DNA from: Capitulum mitella
Taxonomy: Eukaryota > Arthropoda > Thecostraca > Pollicipedomorpha > Pollicipedidae
Length of the DNA: 64,000 nucleotides
Direction of reading: 5' to 3'
Assembly: GCA_030062745.1 (NCBI GenBank)
Contig: CP099841.1
Coordinates: 9,132,501 to 9,196,500 of the forward strand
A program made the translations under genes and the position numbers. The first letter of the stretch is position 1, and every line of letters begins with the position of its first letter. A model generated the notes under the pieces. It did not search any database. It saw nothing but the letters and a program-made list of their open reading frames with translations, and had not been told where the DNA came from. Positions 49,460 to 61,689 of the stretch are shown here, one piece after another.

Positions 49460-49486
49460 CGAGGTACAAGGAGAAAGCTGTCAGTT
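49460..49486 (-). other. Candidate small exon by splice signals
   Basis: A strong donor TCG|GTAAGT is preceded on the - strand by acceptors CTTTCAG at 49487-49489 and 49533-49535. The 27-nt version has no stop; the longer version (to 49532) is closed in all frames. It may be a UTR exon or chance. Confidence 0.25.
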
Positions 49487-49489
49487 CTG

Positions 49490-51298
49490 AAAGATGTGCT
49501 TTTAGTCTTCCTTAGCCAATACAATGCTCAGCTGAAAGAGGAACAAATCTGTTAATTGCTGTTGCTAAGAAAAAGTCTAGCAAACCATTCATCAGACATC
49601 TCAGTTTAGAAATGGCAGAAATTGAAGAAAAAAAACAGCATAAGATAGCAAAAAATGTTTCATCCATTTAAAAATTCCATTATAAATTTTTATTGGTACA
49701 CCATCAGTATTGCTGTGCTCACAATTAAAAATATACACCATTTTTGTCCATGAGCCCTACTACCACCTTGATATTGCTAACAGGCCATGAAATGATTGTA
49801 CCACAATTTGTACTTTTTATCATTTAAGGTTTACTGATGAATTTTCTGCAACCTGATTCATTACCCTCCAACCAGTTATCTGTATATTGCCTGTACTGTC
49901 ATATCATGTACATGAAAAATTGGATGCCCAACACATGACATAGGCCATGCATTAAAAAATTATGTCATTCATCATTTCGCATTGGATAGCTGTCTATCTG
50001 CTGTCATTGTTCCATCACAATATCCTTCTTTCATTCATTTCTTCAATGTATTCAAACAAAAGATAATGAATACATGCCACATTGGACAGCTTTCTATCTA
50101 GTATCATCTTTCCATTGCAATATCTTTCTTTCATTCATTGTTTAAATGCATTAAAACAAAAGATGATGAATGAATGGGACCAAACCCATTTTGTCTGAAA
50201 AAAACAATTATTTTCATTCTAGAGTAATGTTCTAGCTAGTTGCTGAAGCATGTAAACAGACAGTTGACCATAAGTAATAATGAACCACTGCATTATTAGA
50301 TGTTCAGTTGATGACAAAGGAAAAATCCTAGTATGAAAAAATGGGCTCAAGTAAGCTCAAGGCATTTAATAAGGTTTTAGACAGTGGCCATAAGCAAAAG
50401 AATGGACCACTACAGTAGCCATAAACCATAAGCATAAGTCTGTATGGCAGGAAAAAGGTGCAATAAGGCTTTCAAGGATACTGGTAAAATTCAGTGTGAA
50501 TAGCCATTAAAATTTGTTGAGGCTTACAATCCAGACACAACAAAAGATAGTGATGACATTTGATAATAGACAAACACATACATTCTTTCAACTTTCAGGG
50601 ACACTGCAACATCAGGGACAAAGGAATAGCACAGCTAAAGCTGCTGTACATTTTCCACACATTCTAGCCACCTGTGGTTTGCAAGGGCTGAGACCACCCT
50701 AAACTAGTGATGATGCAGGAACAGTTTCAGATCTTGCCTAATCCTATACATCACCATGTTACACATAATGTTAAATGACAACTTTTTAAATATGGTCATT
50801 TGCAATGCAAACCATAAAGCCATTTTAACAAGATTACTGGTACTGAGTTGACACCACCACAAACAGCCTAGTCTATCAAGTGGCAAATATCTATATCAGA
50901 GTAGAATCTGGCAGGAGGTTGAAGAAAACAATGACTGACAACCAAATGAACAAACAAACAGATTAACAAAACAGCTGACTGTTGGCTCAGTTAGCAGAAC
51001 ATTTATCTGGCTCTGGGCCACCTGGTAACTAGCCAATACAGGGCCACAATGACTTGCATCAAGCTATGCTTGGTATGGGCTCTGATCCATTTAGCATTAC
51101 TTTAGTACCTATTCATATAAAAACTGACAAAAGCCAGGTAACTGGGTCCTTCATCAAAACTGTCCCATGACAACTTCCCAGACAAAGAGCATTAACTTTG
51201 TTTATCATGACAAGAAGCTTTTAAGACCAAAAGAGATTAATGTTTGCATCATGCAACACCATGGCCAATGTTATCCCCAGCATCATTGCAGGTCTTAC
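49490..51298. other. AT-rich stretch without recognised genes
   Basis: Composition shifts sharply to AT-rich here. Apart from a 97-bp duplication and scattered short frames, no structure was found. A + strand stretch at about 50978-51040 (TTGGCTCAGTTAGCAGAAC) resembles a tRNA A-box and might be the head of a decayed tRNA-derived SINE. Confidence 0.4.
49975..50172. repeat. About 97-bp direct tandem duplication
   Basis: CATTGGATAGCTGTCTATCT to ACAAAAGATAATGAATACATG is followed at once by a diverged copy, CATTGGACAGCTTTCTATCT to ACAAAAGATGATGAATGAATG. The copies are about 85% identical by eye. Confidence 0.9.
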
Positions 51299-51545
51299 CT
51301 TATCATTGTTACATGCTTTGAATGAGACCAAACAAAATATATTTCTGGCACAAAATGAACTGGCATGAGAGCAATTCTAAAAAGCACAGAAATTCTTATG
51401 CCATAAACAAGGCATAAAAATAACTGAAAAAACAGCCATGTCAATGATGCAAAAGCTGGCAGATTACCGACGAACAATACATAGTGTCACCTGGACCATT
51501 TGCTTACTTCTTGAGATTTTGAACACCAATCCGCAAAGGCTCCAT
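51299..51545 (-). CDS. Candidate two-exon gene start of unknown product
   Basis: On the - strand an ATG at 51545 reads MEPLRIGVQNLK to the donor AA|GTAAGC (51508). An acceptor TTTTTAG opens 51376-51299, which continues in the matching phase as KIALMPVHFVPEIYF to VTMI and ends AG|GTAAGA. Phases agree and both donors are good. I do not recognise the protein and could not find a convincing next exon; it might be a 5' part of Atossa or another gene. Confidence 0.3.
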
Positions 51546-52744
51546 GTTAACATCAAATATATTTCACTCGAAATTAATCCAGAGCTTCAACGATCCTTTT
51601 TCGAGCATGGCATGCCGTTGTCCTTGAACTCGCAGAATGCAGACACACTGCTGGTAGCTGGCAGGAATCCAGCACTCACCAGGAAATGTTGTATCTTGAG
51701 TCATTTTTACACACTCCTGGTAATATATAACCATGAACAAGAACATTTCGGGGGCCATTTGCTGACAGCTTCTCACAGCTCTCCTTCCCGTTGCTCCGAC
51801 CATCACGAACAAAACATCAACACGAGCAGCTGTTCATTAGTTCCAGGATCGTCCACTAGATGGCTCGCTTTGCCAAACGGCTTGGCATGATAGTGTTTAT
51901 ATTTTCGTTTACATCAAAAAAGAGCAGCCAGTCTCCAGGAAAGCCAACATTATCAAGCCCAAGCTCCAATATACCACGATTCAATCGGTTGCATCTGCAA
52001 TAACATAGCCATTAGTGTCCGCACCTTTGTTTAAGTGGCCGTAAGGGCGATTTTCCATTTGTTGGACTAGGTACGTATGACGTTTTTTCGTCCCGCAGAC
52101 ACGTAATATTCGCCCTTGTGATCTGGCTACACGCAAGCAATACGTACAATGGTAGAATAAGAAGTGGGTGATTCGGCAAGGCGGCAAAGGCTGAGCCAGG
52201 CATTGTTACAAGCCGTGCGGCGACAGCGTTCATTGAAATATCAGTCTGAAGCGGATGTCACAACAAACAGAACGGGGTCCTCTCAAAAGAATACAAATTG
52301 ACACCCCTGGGGGAGGCACGGAACTCAGTGTGAACTGAAATCATACGAAAACCGCCTGCTGGTTAGGTAATGTGCAATGGTTTTCACAAAAAATGTGGGC
52401 CTAAGTGGGACCGGGCCCCACTTTGGATGCACCGGTGTTGCCAGGCATCTGTCAATGATTAATTAAGCGTATGGACAGGAGAGGCAAATAGCGAGCGAGA
52501 TAAGGATTCATAACGGCAGCTACATCTACCGATAGCAAAAGTTAAGTATTCGAATGCAGCGCTATCTGTTGCTCAAATTTAGAAACTAGTGAGCTCACCG
52601 AAAGCATAGGATGACATTTGAGACGCTCAGCATCAGATATTTTATCTGGTGGAAAGGCAGAGTTTAATCGGTGCATCAAAACTATACACACGTTTTTAAT
52701 CATCGTCAGCGTGTAGCAACAACTACGCGCAAATTATTAGTTCT

Positions 52745-53790
52745 ACCAGGCATGTCCATCAAGTTGGCGACGTATCCGTATTTATATTCCGCGACGAGTT
52801 CCGATTTGCGCCCAAGTTCGCAACTACATCAACTTCAACGAATTCTTAACAAATCTGAAGTCCTTTTTTGTGCTACCTCAACCCGTTTGACCTCCAGAGG
52901 TCATTAAATATTTGTCTAACTCTCAAACATGGGGAGCCTCAGAATGTCCAGTTACCGGTAGTCGTGGAAAAAAAACAGCTCCGGTGGATCGAGCGTGGCC
53001 AGATCTCGAATCAGTCACTCTTTGCTGACTCGTGGTTCGTGACCTTGGAGGCAAAACTCGCCCACATTACTCGTGCTATCGGAGAACCTCAGAACAAAAA
53101 CACGAGGAACCTCAAAACTCCCAAAGTCCACGAGAAAGAAAGCTAACTCCAAAGGACAGAGCGTGTCCGGTTCATGAGTCAGTTACGGATACCCGCCCCG
53201 TGGTTAGGAGGCCAATTTCCAGATCAAAAGGCGGGAAACGTCAGAATGCCGAAGGCAGCCGGTAGACGTAAAAAACAGCTCCAGTTGATAGAGCGTTTCC
53301 AGATCTTCAGTCAGACACACACTCCTGGTCCGTGGCTCGTACTCTTAGAGGTCATATTCCAGGTCAAGACACGGGGAACCTTAGAACGCTCAGAGTTACC
53401 GGTAAACGTGAAAAAACAACGTCAGTGGACAGAGCGTGTCCAGGCCTCGAGTCAGTCACGGCCATGTGACCCAACGTTTCAGCCTTTGGTTGAACGTTGA
53501 TCAGCCTATAGCTGAAACGTTGACTTTTCGATGATACATGCATTTTTTTGCGTGTAAACCCAAGTCTCATCTGGTACAGAGAAGGCTCCATATTTGCATG
53601 GCGTTCCGAGGTTCCCCGTGTTGAGCGCTGGGCAAATCATTATTGACCTCTGGAGGTCAAACGGGTGGAGCTAGCGCAAAACAGACTTCAGATTTGTTAA
53701 TAACTCGTTGAGGTTGATGTAGTACGACATTGGGTGCAGATCGGAACTCGTCGATGAATACGAAAACGAATATGTCGTTAACTTCATGGG
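52745..53790. mobile_element. Foldback-like element with long inverted arms and internal repeats
   Basis: The left arm (about 52750-52945) and right arm (about 53600-53785) are inverted copies. Shared words in order include CGACGAGTTCCGAT, ACTACATCAAC, TTAACAAATCTGAAGTC, CCCGTTTGACCTCCAGAGGTC and GGGGARCCTC. The centre holds about 3.5 degenerate direct repeats of about 150 bp, each opening with GGGRAACCTCAGAA-like sequence (near 52931, 53080, 53232 and 53373). No transposase frame is present. Long imperfect inverted repeats with internal tandem units fit foldback or large MITE elements. Outer ends and target duplication are not resolved. Confidence 0.75.
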
Positions 53791-54649
53791 CATCTACCGC
53801 GAGTAGTTTTGGGCTAATTCTTTCTATATACGCCTATGGGCCTTATTTATTCAATGTCAGTATCATGGTTGTTTCATTCTGTGCTCGGATTGCCCACGAG
53901 CATGCTCCATTGATCGTGGAGCATTGAGTTCAAACCAGGCGAGGGTGTGCGCCGTCAGAGGTCATTGGTCAGTTTTGTGTATCGTTACACATGTTTAGAA
54001 GGGGTCGTGCGACCCGCCGAGTGCACTACAGTGGTCTAACGACGTACGACCCTCAGTCGGCGGTTGACCGTACAGCAGCAAAAGGGACCCCGGAAACACC
54101 CCTGTGCGAACACCACAACACCACGCTCACCAGGAGCATGCTCACATCAAACGTGGCCGTTCTTGCGCGTGGTGCAGACCGCAGGCGGCGCACAACCCTC
54201 GGGACAATTTTCATCAGCGACATTGCACCGATCATTGGTGTGCAAACCAAGCAACTCTTTACGACAGTTAGCTGGGCAGGATCGTTATTGATGAAAAATG
54301 GGTAGGGTGGCTGTCGAGGTTCTGCGGCCCTGCAATTAAGTATGAATATGTGTCATTTGTCATGCAAGGCGAAATTAGTTTTTTGTGAACGAAATGCGTT
54401 AATTTTGACTACTGCTGTATATCATTGATGGAGCATAGTTTGACAGCTTTGTCATGATAATGAACTAGATTCGTTCAAAACGTCGACCAGTATGACTGGT
54501 TTTGGGGATGTTTATGTAAACATACTGATAAAGACAAACAAATAATAGGGAACTTTGAACAACGAAAAAAACGATCAATCCTGAATTCGCCGTCGTGTTT
54601 AACAAGCAGTGTATTTAAGATAATCTGATCCCGAAACACTCGAATATAT

Positions 54650-54685
54650 GTACACACACACACACACACACACACACATGCATAC

Positions 54686-54731
<46 letters not shown>
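54650..54731. repeat. Compound (CA)n-(TA)n microsatellite
   Basis: ACACAC runs about 54651-54678, then CATGCATACATATG, then (TA)n at about 54689-54731. Confidence 0.98.
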
Positions 54732-54733
<2 letters not shown>

Positions 54734-54799
54734 GAGGTTACAAAGCAAATGCAATGCATGCTGTTGAACGAGGAGGCCTCTCTGAAGACCCCAACCGAA

Positions 54800-56224
54800 G
54801 GCATTAGGAAAATCCTGGGGGCGCCGATGTACAAAATTATGTAACGCGATCACTGAAACTCTTTTGTTTGCTAAAGCTATACTTCTGTATACATTTAAGT
54901 TTAACCAGGTGTCGACCAAAGCGAGAAGAACAAAAACCGTTCCTGTTTGTTTCACTTGCCACCACCACCGAGAGCCCTCGGAACCATTATAACCCCACTG
55001 AGCGGCCGTGCTACTGCAATCGGTAGTTCAATTGTCCGAACGGCCGCGTCCTAATGCGGTGGGTTCAATTTGTCTCAGGACTCGATGTTTGGTCCGCGGG
55101 TCAGCTGGCAACCGGACAGTACAGGGCATTTCGACTGTCGTGCTGGTCGTGTCGCATTTTTTGCTGGCATATTAAATTTCGCCAGAAAGTCAGTCGTTAC
55201 GAACACTGCTCGATCGGGTGTAGGAGTCGCAGTCTATACAGAAAACTGTACTTAACACTGGCTCAGATTCCTCACAGAATCTGAACAGGAAATCTTATCA
55301 CATCCTCTTATGAGCTTTTGGGATCAAATTTATAAGAAAACCTGCAATGGGGAAAATACAAATGAAAAGATAAAGGGTGAAAAAATAAAAAGACTGTTCA
55401 ACTTTGAACGCGTGATTTGAACTAACATACCCAAGTTGTAGCATGTATTTTTAGAAATCGATTTATAACGCACATAAGTATGCCTCAAAACTCTATATTC
55501 TTTAAGTTTAAAAACTATTTTCTGCGAATTTCCCTGTGTCCCCTGGACCAGCTCACTACTGTCAGCTGTTGCGTGACGACATCAGGGGTGCAGGTCAATG
55601 GCCGTCACTAAAATATCTCTATTGCGTTATCCGTGAATGGGTGGCGTCAGGACAGTTGTCAGAAACATAAGCGCTTCTTGATGACTTGACGAATAAATTG
55701 ATGAAGTAAGCTCCACAGATTTGCTAGGTGACGTTTTTCGGACCAACGGCATCTACTTCTGAACAGTCGACCAAAATGTAGCGCTCCCTTAAATTCGGTG
55801 AACGAACTATTGTCTGCATGTCCCAGTATCACTTGTCAATGTCATGAACACCTTGCCATAAATCGCGCTGAATGCGCCACCCGCACGTCCAAACAGCGGG
55901 GAAATTCCTCTAATTGACGCATAACTATTGCTGTGCTTGATTTTTATCTTTGATCTGAACGATTGGAATGTTGCCTGTATTATCCAGAGTTTAATCTCTT
56001 CTTGAATTTAACTAAACGCTAATAAATGTCACACCATGACACTTATGCTGAATTGCTTTAATGAATGAATCTGACTAATGAGACTGGTTTGGTGAAACGA
56101 ATTCAACGGTCTACACAAAACGAATGCAGCAGTACTTTCTTCACCAAAAATGAGACAAAGCACGAGATAACGCACGACACACGTCTGATAAGCACTCAAG
56201 CTCCATGCCCATTGAACCAGTTGT
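54800..56224. other. No gene recognised
   Basis: Unique AT-rich DNA. A segment at about 55000-55075 (GCACGGTA-like A-box word, then GGTGGGTTCAATTT) is faintly tRNA-like, but no cloverleaf could be built. Confidence 0.35.
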
Positions 56225-56506
56225 CTTGCAGTCAGGCACGTAAGCAGGATTTTCCTATGGGGGAAATGTCAAATTTTGTCATATGCCAGTGACATATGAC
56301 GAAAATGATAGGAAGCAATAGCGATTTTATGTAATTTGCCTCATATAAAACGCACAGAGAAACATATAATGTTTGCTTTTGCAACACATGTATCATCCCT
56401 ATTACGCACTCCTGCGAAATCGCTACATATTTATGGTAGACCGCTTGGCTCGGGGGGGGGGGGGCATGGCCCCCATGCGCCCCCTCGCTACGTCCCTGCT
56501 TGCAGT
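56225..56506. mobile_element. hAT-type MITE with perfect 8-bp target duplication
   Basis: The element at 56233-56498 (266 bp) starts CAGGCACGTAAGCAGGA and ends CTCGCTACGTCCCTG, imperfect inverted repeats of the CAGGGACGTAGC type. It is flanked by CTTGCAGT at 56225-56232 and an identical CTTGCAGT at 56499-56506. An 8-bp duplication with a TIR beginning CAGG is the hallmark of the hAT superfamily. The right part carries a G-run and GGGGCATGGCCCCCATGCGC, a local palindrome. It is non-coding, so non-autonomous. Confidence 0.85.
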
Positions 56507-57159
56507 CTGACCCAATAACGCGAAGCTGCCAACACTATATGGCAGTTCCAAATTGAGCGGCCTTTAGCCAGAGTGTTGTCTGTTGGACTACTTGCTAACT
56601 TTTGCAGACAAACTTGTGTTTTCATTACGACCACCGGTCGTCTCCAGGCTTTCAATATGCGAAGCAAAGTTTCCGACAATTTTAAAACTGCATAATTTGG
56701 CGACTAGGACCTGGTCCAAACTGCGTAATCTGTAAGAAAACGACGACGCAGATATTTAATTAAAGCATTGTCTGACATACTTTCGTAGTCTTTGGGCAGA
56801 TAAGATGATCACCTTGACTGACACTATGGTAAGGACCTAGGTACGAAGGTCACTGACACCACGAGTGGTACTAATACATAAGGCAGAGTGAGACTGAACT
56901 TTGCGAAGCGTTTGCAGCATTTGCCGTACTGCCCAGGGTTCTGTGTTCTATGTTTCCGTCTGTCCATGCTGAGAAGGGACTGCTGTGCTCTGCGGACTGT
57001 CGCATCAGCCGCCCGCGGCTGTGGCCCAGGCCGTCTGCCCGGTTGGCGTGCTCCGGCCAGATCCCGTCCTGCTCAGGACTGGAGTCGTCCTGGGCAGGGC
57101 CGGGGCCCGTTCTGGGCAGGATCTGGGTACGTCCTGGGCGGGACCGCGGCCGTCTTGGG

Positions 57160-57740
57160 CAGGCGCGGATCCAAGGGGGAGGAACGATGGGGCAATGGCC
57201 CGCCTCGAGGCATGGGAAGGGGGCCCATGAGAGGGACCCCGGAGAAGCCCCTCTCAGACTAAAAAGGGGCCCCTTCGGGGCACCGTATGGACTTCACGAG
57301 ATTTCTGTGGAAATGTGACGGGTTCTTGAGACAATCAGGGGGCCTCTGGGAGGGTAAGATGACCACTGAACAGGCGCGGATCCAGTGGGGGGGGGGGGCG
57401 ATGGTCCCTCTCAGGCTTGTGAAGGGGCCCACGAACGAGCCCCGTATGCGCTCCACGGGGTTTCTGTGGAAGCGTGACGGGTTCTTGATGCAGACAGGGG
57501 GCCTCTGGGATGGTTAGATGACCCCTGAGACGCTTAGAAGGGCTCCTGAAGCTCCCAAAGGGCCCCTAGACCACAGCAGGGCTTCAACACGGTAGATGGC
57601 CCCTGAGACCGCCAGAAGGGTCACAGGGTCCCTGAGACGGCCATGATGAGGACTGAGTCCATAGAACGGCATAAGAGTCCCTGGAATGTCATTGGGGCCC
57701 CGAAAGGATTTAACGTGCTGTGTGGAAAGCTGAAGGTTCT
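57160..57740. repeat. Degenerate CCTGAGAC/GGCCCC satellite, block 1
   Basis: Diverged units of roughly 30-40 bp around GGGCCCCTGAGACNGCNAGA with AAGGGTCCC. The block contains two copies of a GCGCGGATCCA-plus-G-run motif (about 57165 and 57375) about 210 bp apart, with further similarity (CTTCACGAGATTTCTGTGGA versus CTCCACGGGGTTTCTGTGGA), so a longer unit has also been duplicated. Confidence 0.8.
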
Positions 57741-58479
57741 TAACCCGCGCACGACCGTCGGTCGGTTACGATCATCCCCGACTGAGGGGTGGGGGGGGGG
57801 GGGGGTTGCCGCCCCCTCTAACTCACACACGGTTGGTCGCACGATAAAAATAAGCACACGTTTGGAAAGCTTGCGACGAGTAGAGCTCGAAACTGGTCTC
57901 ATTTTTTAGTATTAGATAATTTGTAAGCAATTTACGTCCTATATATGTTTTCTTATAGCCGACTGCATGAGACCGAGAAATGGCCTGAATCTCAAGGGCT
58001 GTCACTAATAACGCCTAGGTAAAGGCACCGGCGCAGAAGTAAAGGTCCGCAAATGCCGATACACATCTAATTTCTCGGATTTGTTCAATATATACGCAGA
58101 AACGTTGAGTTAAAGACACGGCAATTTTCGCGCCGGCTGTCGCCGTGCGCCGCAGCCGTACGCAGTAAGAAATTAAATGGAACTAATTTTAGCGTTCCTT
58201 TATTTTCGCGAAAAAAGCTTATCCATGTAAATTTTATTCATCTTAGTGGTTCTTGTGATGGTTTCTCGTGCTTAAATTTTGGAAAAATTCATTAGTTACC
58301 AATCTACACAACTGGCGGAGCTTTATTCGCGAGAGCCTGTTTATTTCCTAAATATGCTACTTTTTCAAAGTTTTTGAGGTTCCTGGTATTACTTACATCT
58401 GTGCAAGCTACTTCTGCCATTTCCTACCCATTCTGAGTAATTCATCGTCGATTTTGACGGTGGTACATTTTGGCTCACT

Positions 58480-58775
58480 ACAGTTATCCGTGACCTGACC
58501 TCAGGTCAATGGCTGGAAGTCGTTGATACTTTGGCCAATGATGGTAACTAGATGTCTGCTTTACTCCACACTAAAAATGTTGTGAAATGTTCCGTCAATT
58601 TCCGAAAAACGACATGTCTTAAAAATAGGTTTGACCTTAGGTCAATGGCCCGGAAAATTCCGAAAAACCTGAGATAGCAGATTTGTTGCATCTTTTGACA
58701 TAGGTCTGTTTGACCTGACCTAGGTCAAGCACCTGACCTGACCTGAGGTCAAAACTTTGACACAAGATGTAAAAA
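58480..58775. repeat. Cluster of TGACCT/AGGTCA half-sites
   Basis: TGACCTGACCTCAGGTCAA (about 58491), TTGACCTTAGGTCAATGG (about 58631) and CTGACCTAGGTCAAGC with CTGACCTGACCTGAGGTCAA (about 58712-58752) form inverted and direct AGGTCA arrangements. AGGTCA is the nuclear-receptor half-site, but repetition alone could produce this. Regulatory use is unsupported. Confidence 0.5.
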
Positions 58776-58839
58776 TGTTGAGGCAAAAGGTACAAAAAGT
58801 TTCGTGACTCTGTGTTCGTTCGTTCTCTCGCAATCCCAG

Positions 58840-59960
58840 AAAAACCTCAGGGGGCCGGTCGAAAGCCCCTCCGGTCGAGGGCGAGTTAATGCAGTCATAG
58901 GGCCTCCGGGAGATTAATGAGACCCTGAGATGGTAAGATGGTCCCTAAGATGAGTAACAAGGCCCCTGAAACTCTCCGAGGGTCCCTGGGACCACAAGAG
59001 GAGCTCCAAAACGGCAAAGGGTCCATGAGACCGTTAAAAGTGTCAGATAGGCCCCGAGACGGCAAGAACTTAAGGGGGTGGCTAGCGCGGCATAAAGAGA
59101 CCTTGGCCAGCCAGAGGAGCCCCCTGGACAGGGATTCGTGTGCTTCGGGAGGGGCCCCAGATGGGCTACACTGGTATTTTTGAAAACCTGAAGGGTTCTT
59201 GATGCAGTCATGGGGCCCCGGGAAGGTCAGATGGGTCTTGAGACGGCAAGATGGACCCTACACGGCAGATGGCCCCTGAGACCGCCAAAAAGATCGGAGG
59301 TCCCCTGCGAGGCAAAGACGGTGAGAGGACCTCTGAGGCGATATGGACCCTCTGGTCGGCCAGAGGCTCCCTGAGTGTGTTAGGTGGGCTCCTGGCAAGG
59401 AAAGGTCCTCTAATACTGCCAGTAAAGCCCTTGAAACGCCAACAAAGGCCCCTGATACGGCTAGAAGGGCCCAAGACTGTCAGATGTACCTCATGTAACA
59501 AAGGAAGACCACTGATGCAGCCATGAAGATCACCGGAGACGTTCAGAGGGCCCATGGCACTGCACAGGGGCCCTGAAACCACCAAAAGGTCTTTTGTAAC
59601 TGCCAGAGGGTCCCTGAGACGGCAAAAATGTTCCTCAGAGACGACAAGAGGGGCACCTAAGACAACAGCGGGTTCCCTGACACTGCTAGAGAAGGGTCTT
59701 TGAGACTACTAATTAACAGTCTCCAGCAACAGAGGCACCTGAGACAACCAGAAGGACTCTGAAACTTCTAAACCTTGAGACGTCCAGACAGCTTCTGAAA
59801 CGGCCAAAGGACCTAGAGCATTGCCAGAGGCGCTTCTGCCACGGCAGAGAGAGACTTATAAAGGGTCCTTGCTACTGCCTGAGGGGCTCCTTAGACGCGA
59901 AAATTCCGCAGGGACGACAGGAGGGAACCACAGATGGCTTAAGTGTCCCGGAAACTGCCA
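58840..59960. repeat. Degenerate CCTGAGAC/GGCCCC satellite, block 2
   Basis: About 1.1 kb of short diverged units: AGACGGCAAGATGGNCCCT, AGACCGCCAAAAAGATC, ACGGCTAGAAGGGCCC and similar, with mean spacing about 34 bp. The same family as blocks at 57.2 and 63.5 kb. The frames it opens are chance. Confidence 0.85.
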
Positions 59961-60359
59961 GGTGGATCCATGAAACTGCCCGACAGGGCCTTTTTTAAGA
60001 GCAAATCACTGGGGGGAGGATTTCGTCGAATTATGGGCAATATAAATACAAGATCCGGGTATTTAGCCGATCTTGTTTTTTTGCCTTTTTGTCTGACCTC
60101 GTCGGAGATCAGTTTGGACGAGCTGGATGGCGTCCAATGGTCACCATCCATCTCATCTGGTCGCCAGCCATCCAAATGAGACCAGTGGTCGCAAGTGGCT
60201 GAAACTTGGTCGTCTCAGGGATTTGTTGGCACAATGCATAATGTTAAATTTTTAGATTTCAAAACGTCGGGTTGGCAAAACCCGACTCACCTTCGAAAAA
60301 CTTAGACGCACTCTGCTTCCGTGCGCTCGATCTTGGAAACATCGTTTCCATGATGCTTC

Positions 60360-61275
60360 CATGATGATTTGCACCGACACAAAACCGGTTGCGTTCGACA
60401 AAGAATCGATTGAAGAACTGCATCGTATGGAAGAGGCGGAGCCAGTAGCGGCACGTGGTACGTGCTGGCCTCGGGAACACAAGAATACCCGTTTTGCAAG
60501 GCTTCAAAATGATGTCATAATCTCCGAAACCGTTGTAGATACGGACCCGAGGGCAAAATGGCGAACCACAACAAGTTATCGACAGGAAATCATTTAGCGG
60601 AATCGACCTCATCCGCCGTACGGGGTAGCCGCGGCGCGCGCTCAAAGTGGTTTTTACTATGGTTTCGAATGCAAAGGCGCCAATGACTGACAAGAAACTG
60701 GAACCAACGGAAAGTCTTTTCTATTGCCGTTCCAATGATGCCAAACACTAATTAGGTGTGCCGCTGTCGCTCCAGCTATATCCTAAACGCCTGCCTAATC
60801 CTAATCGCGATATCGCCATATCGCCATAATCGCCATATCCTAATCGCGTGCCTAATCGCCAACCGTGGTTCGCACCGAGACCAAATTTGGTTCGTTCAAC
60901 AGAGAATCGATTGGAGAACAGCACCATGTACAACACCACGAGCAGGGACCAACACGTGGCGCGCGCTAGCCAGGGGAGCACTAAAAAGGTCGTTTTGCAA
61001 GCTTTGCAAAATATGGTAAGGTCAAATTTCGCCTTCAGTTATAACAATTCGACGATTATGTAGCGCCACGTCACAAGGTACCGAATGCATATCATTCTAT
61101 AGAACCGACCTCATCCGCCAAAGGGGGTAACCGCGGTACACGCTCAAAGTGGTGGCATTTTCGGTTTTCGGGATTTTTATGTTTGCATTGTGATTGCAAT
61201 GGTATGGAGGGTAAGATTGCTAGCAAATTAACACCAATGGAACGAACGAATTTTCGTCGTTTTGAAGCTACCACA
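60360..61275. repeat. Diverged duplication of about 490 bp
   Basis: The first copy at about 60365-60735 carries AGAATCGATTGAAGAACTGCA, TTTTGCAAGGCTTCAAAATG, CGACCTCATCCGCCGTACGG and GCGCTCAAAGTGG. The second at about 60870-61265 carries GAGAATCGATTGGAGAACAG, TTTTGCAAGCTTTGCAAAATATGG, CGACCTCATCCGCCAAAGGG and ACGCTCAAAGTGG. Between them are short CGCCATATC/CCTAATCGC repeats at about 60770-60850. Probably two copies of an unidentified dispersed repeat. Confidence 0.75.
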
Positions 61276-61689
61276 ACAATCATAATTCACCTTTTAATGC
61301 TATGGCCCAACAGGTAAACCGGTGAAAGTCGTAATTCTGCACAAAATCGACATTTTCCGAGATCTTTGTATTCCACTGAAGATTGTGATGACGTCATCAG
61401 GAGGATACCGTTAAAAAAACTGCCACTTTGTTCTTAAATCAATGGTGAACATGACACTATGTGTGTCTTGCTGCAGCTGGTAGAAAAAAAGTCCGTATGT
61501 CGTGTTTTTCATGTTTGTTTTTATTTGCCGATTCCGACTGAAAACCAGCTTCTCTTGCTCGTAATCAAAATTTGTATCATTCCATCGTTCTCGGTTTGTC
61601 CTTGACGCTACCTGTAATGTCGGGATTTCAGATACGTTACAGGATCAAAAATGTCCCCATTATAGACATATAGGTTCGGTTAGATTCAG
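61276..61689. other. No feature recognised
   Basis: Unique-looking AT-rich sequence between the duplicated block and the purine-rich tract. No exon, repeat or RNA gene was seen. Confidence 0.4.

Noticed and set aside
55000..55080. Possible tRNA or tRNA-derived SINE head
   Set aside because: GGTGGGTTCAATTT resembles a B box, but no acceptor stem or anticodon arm could be folded.
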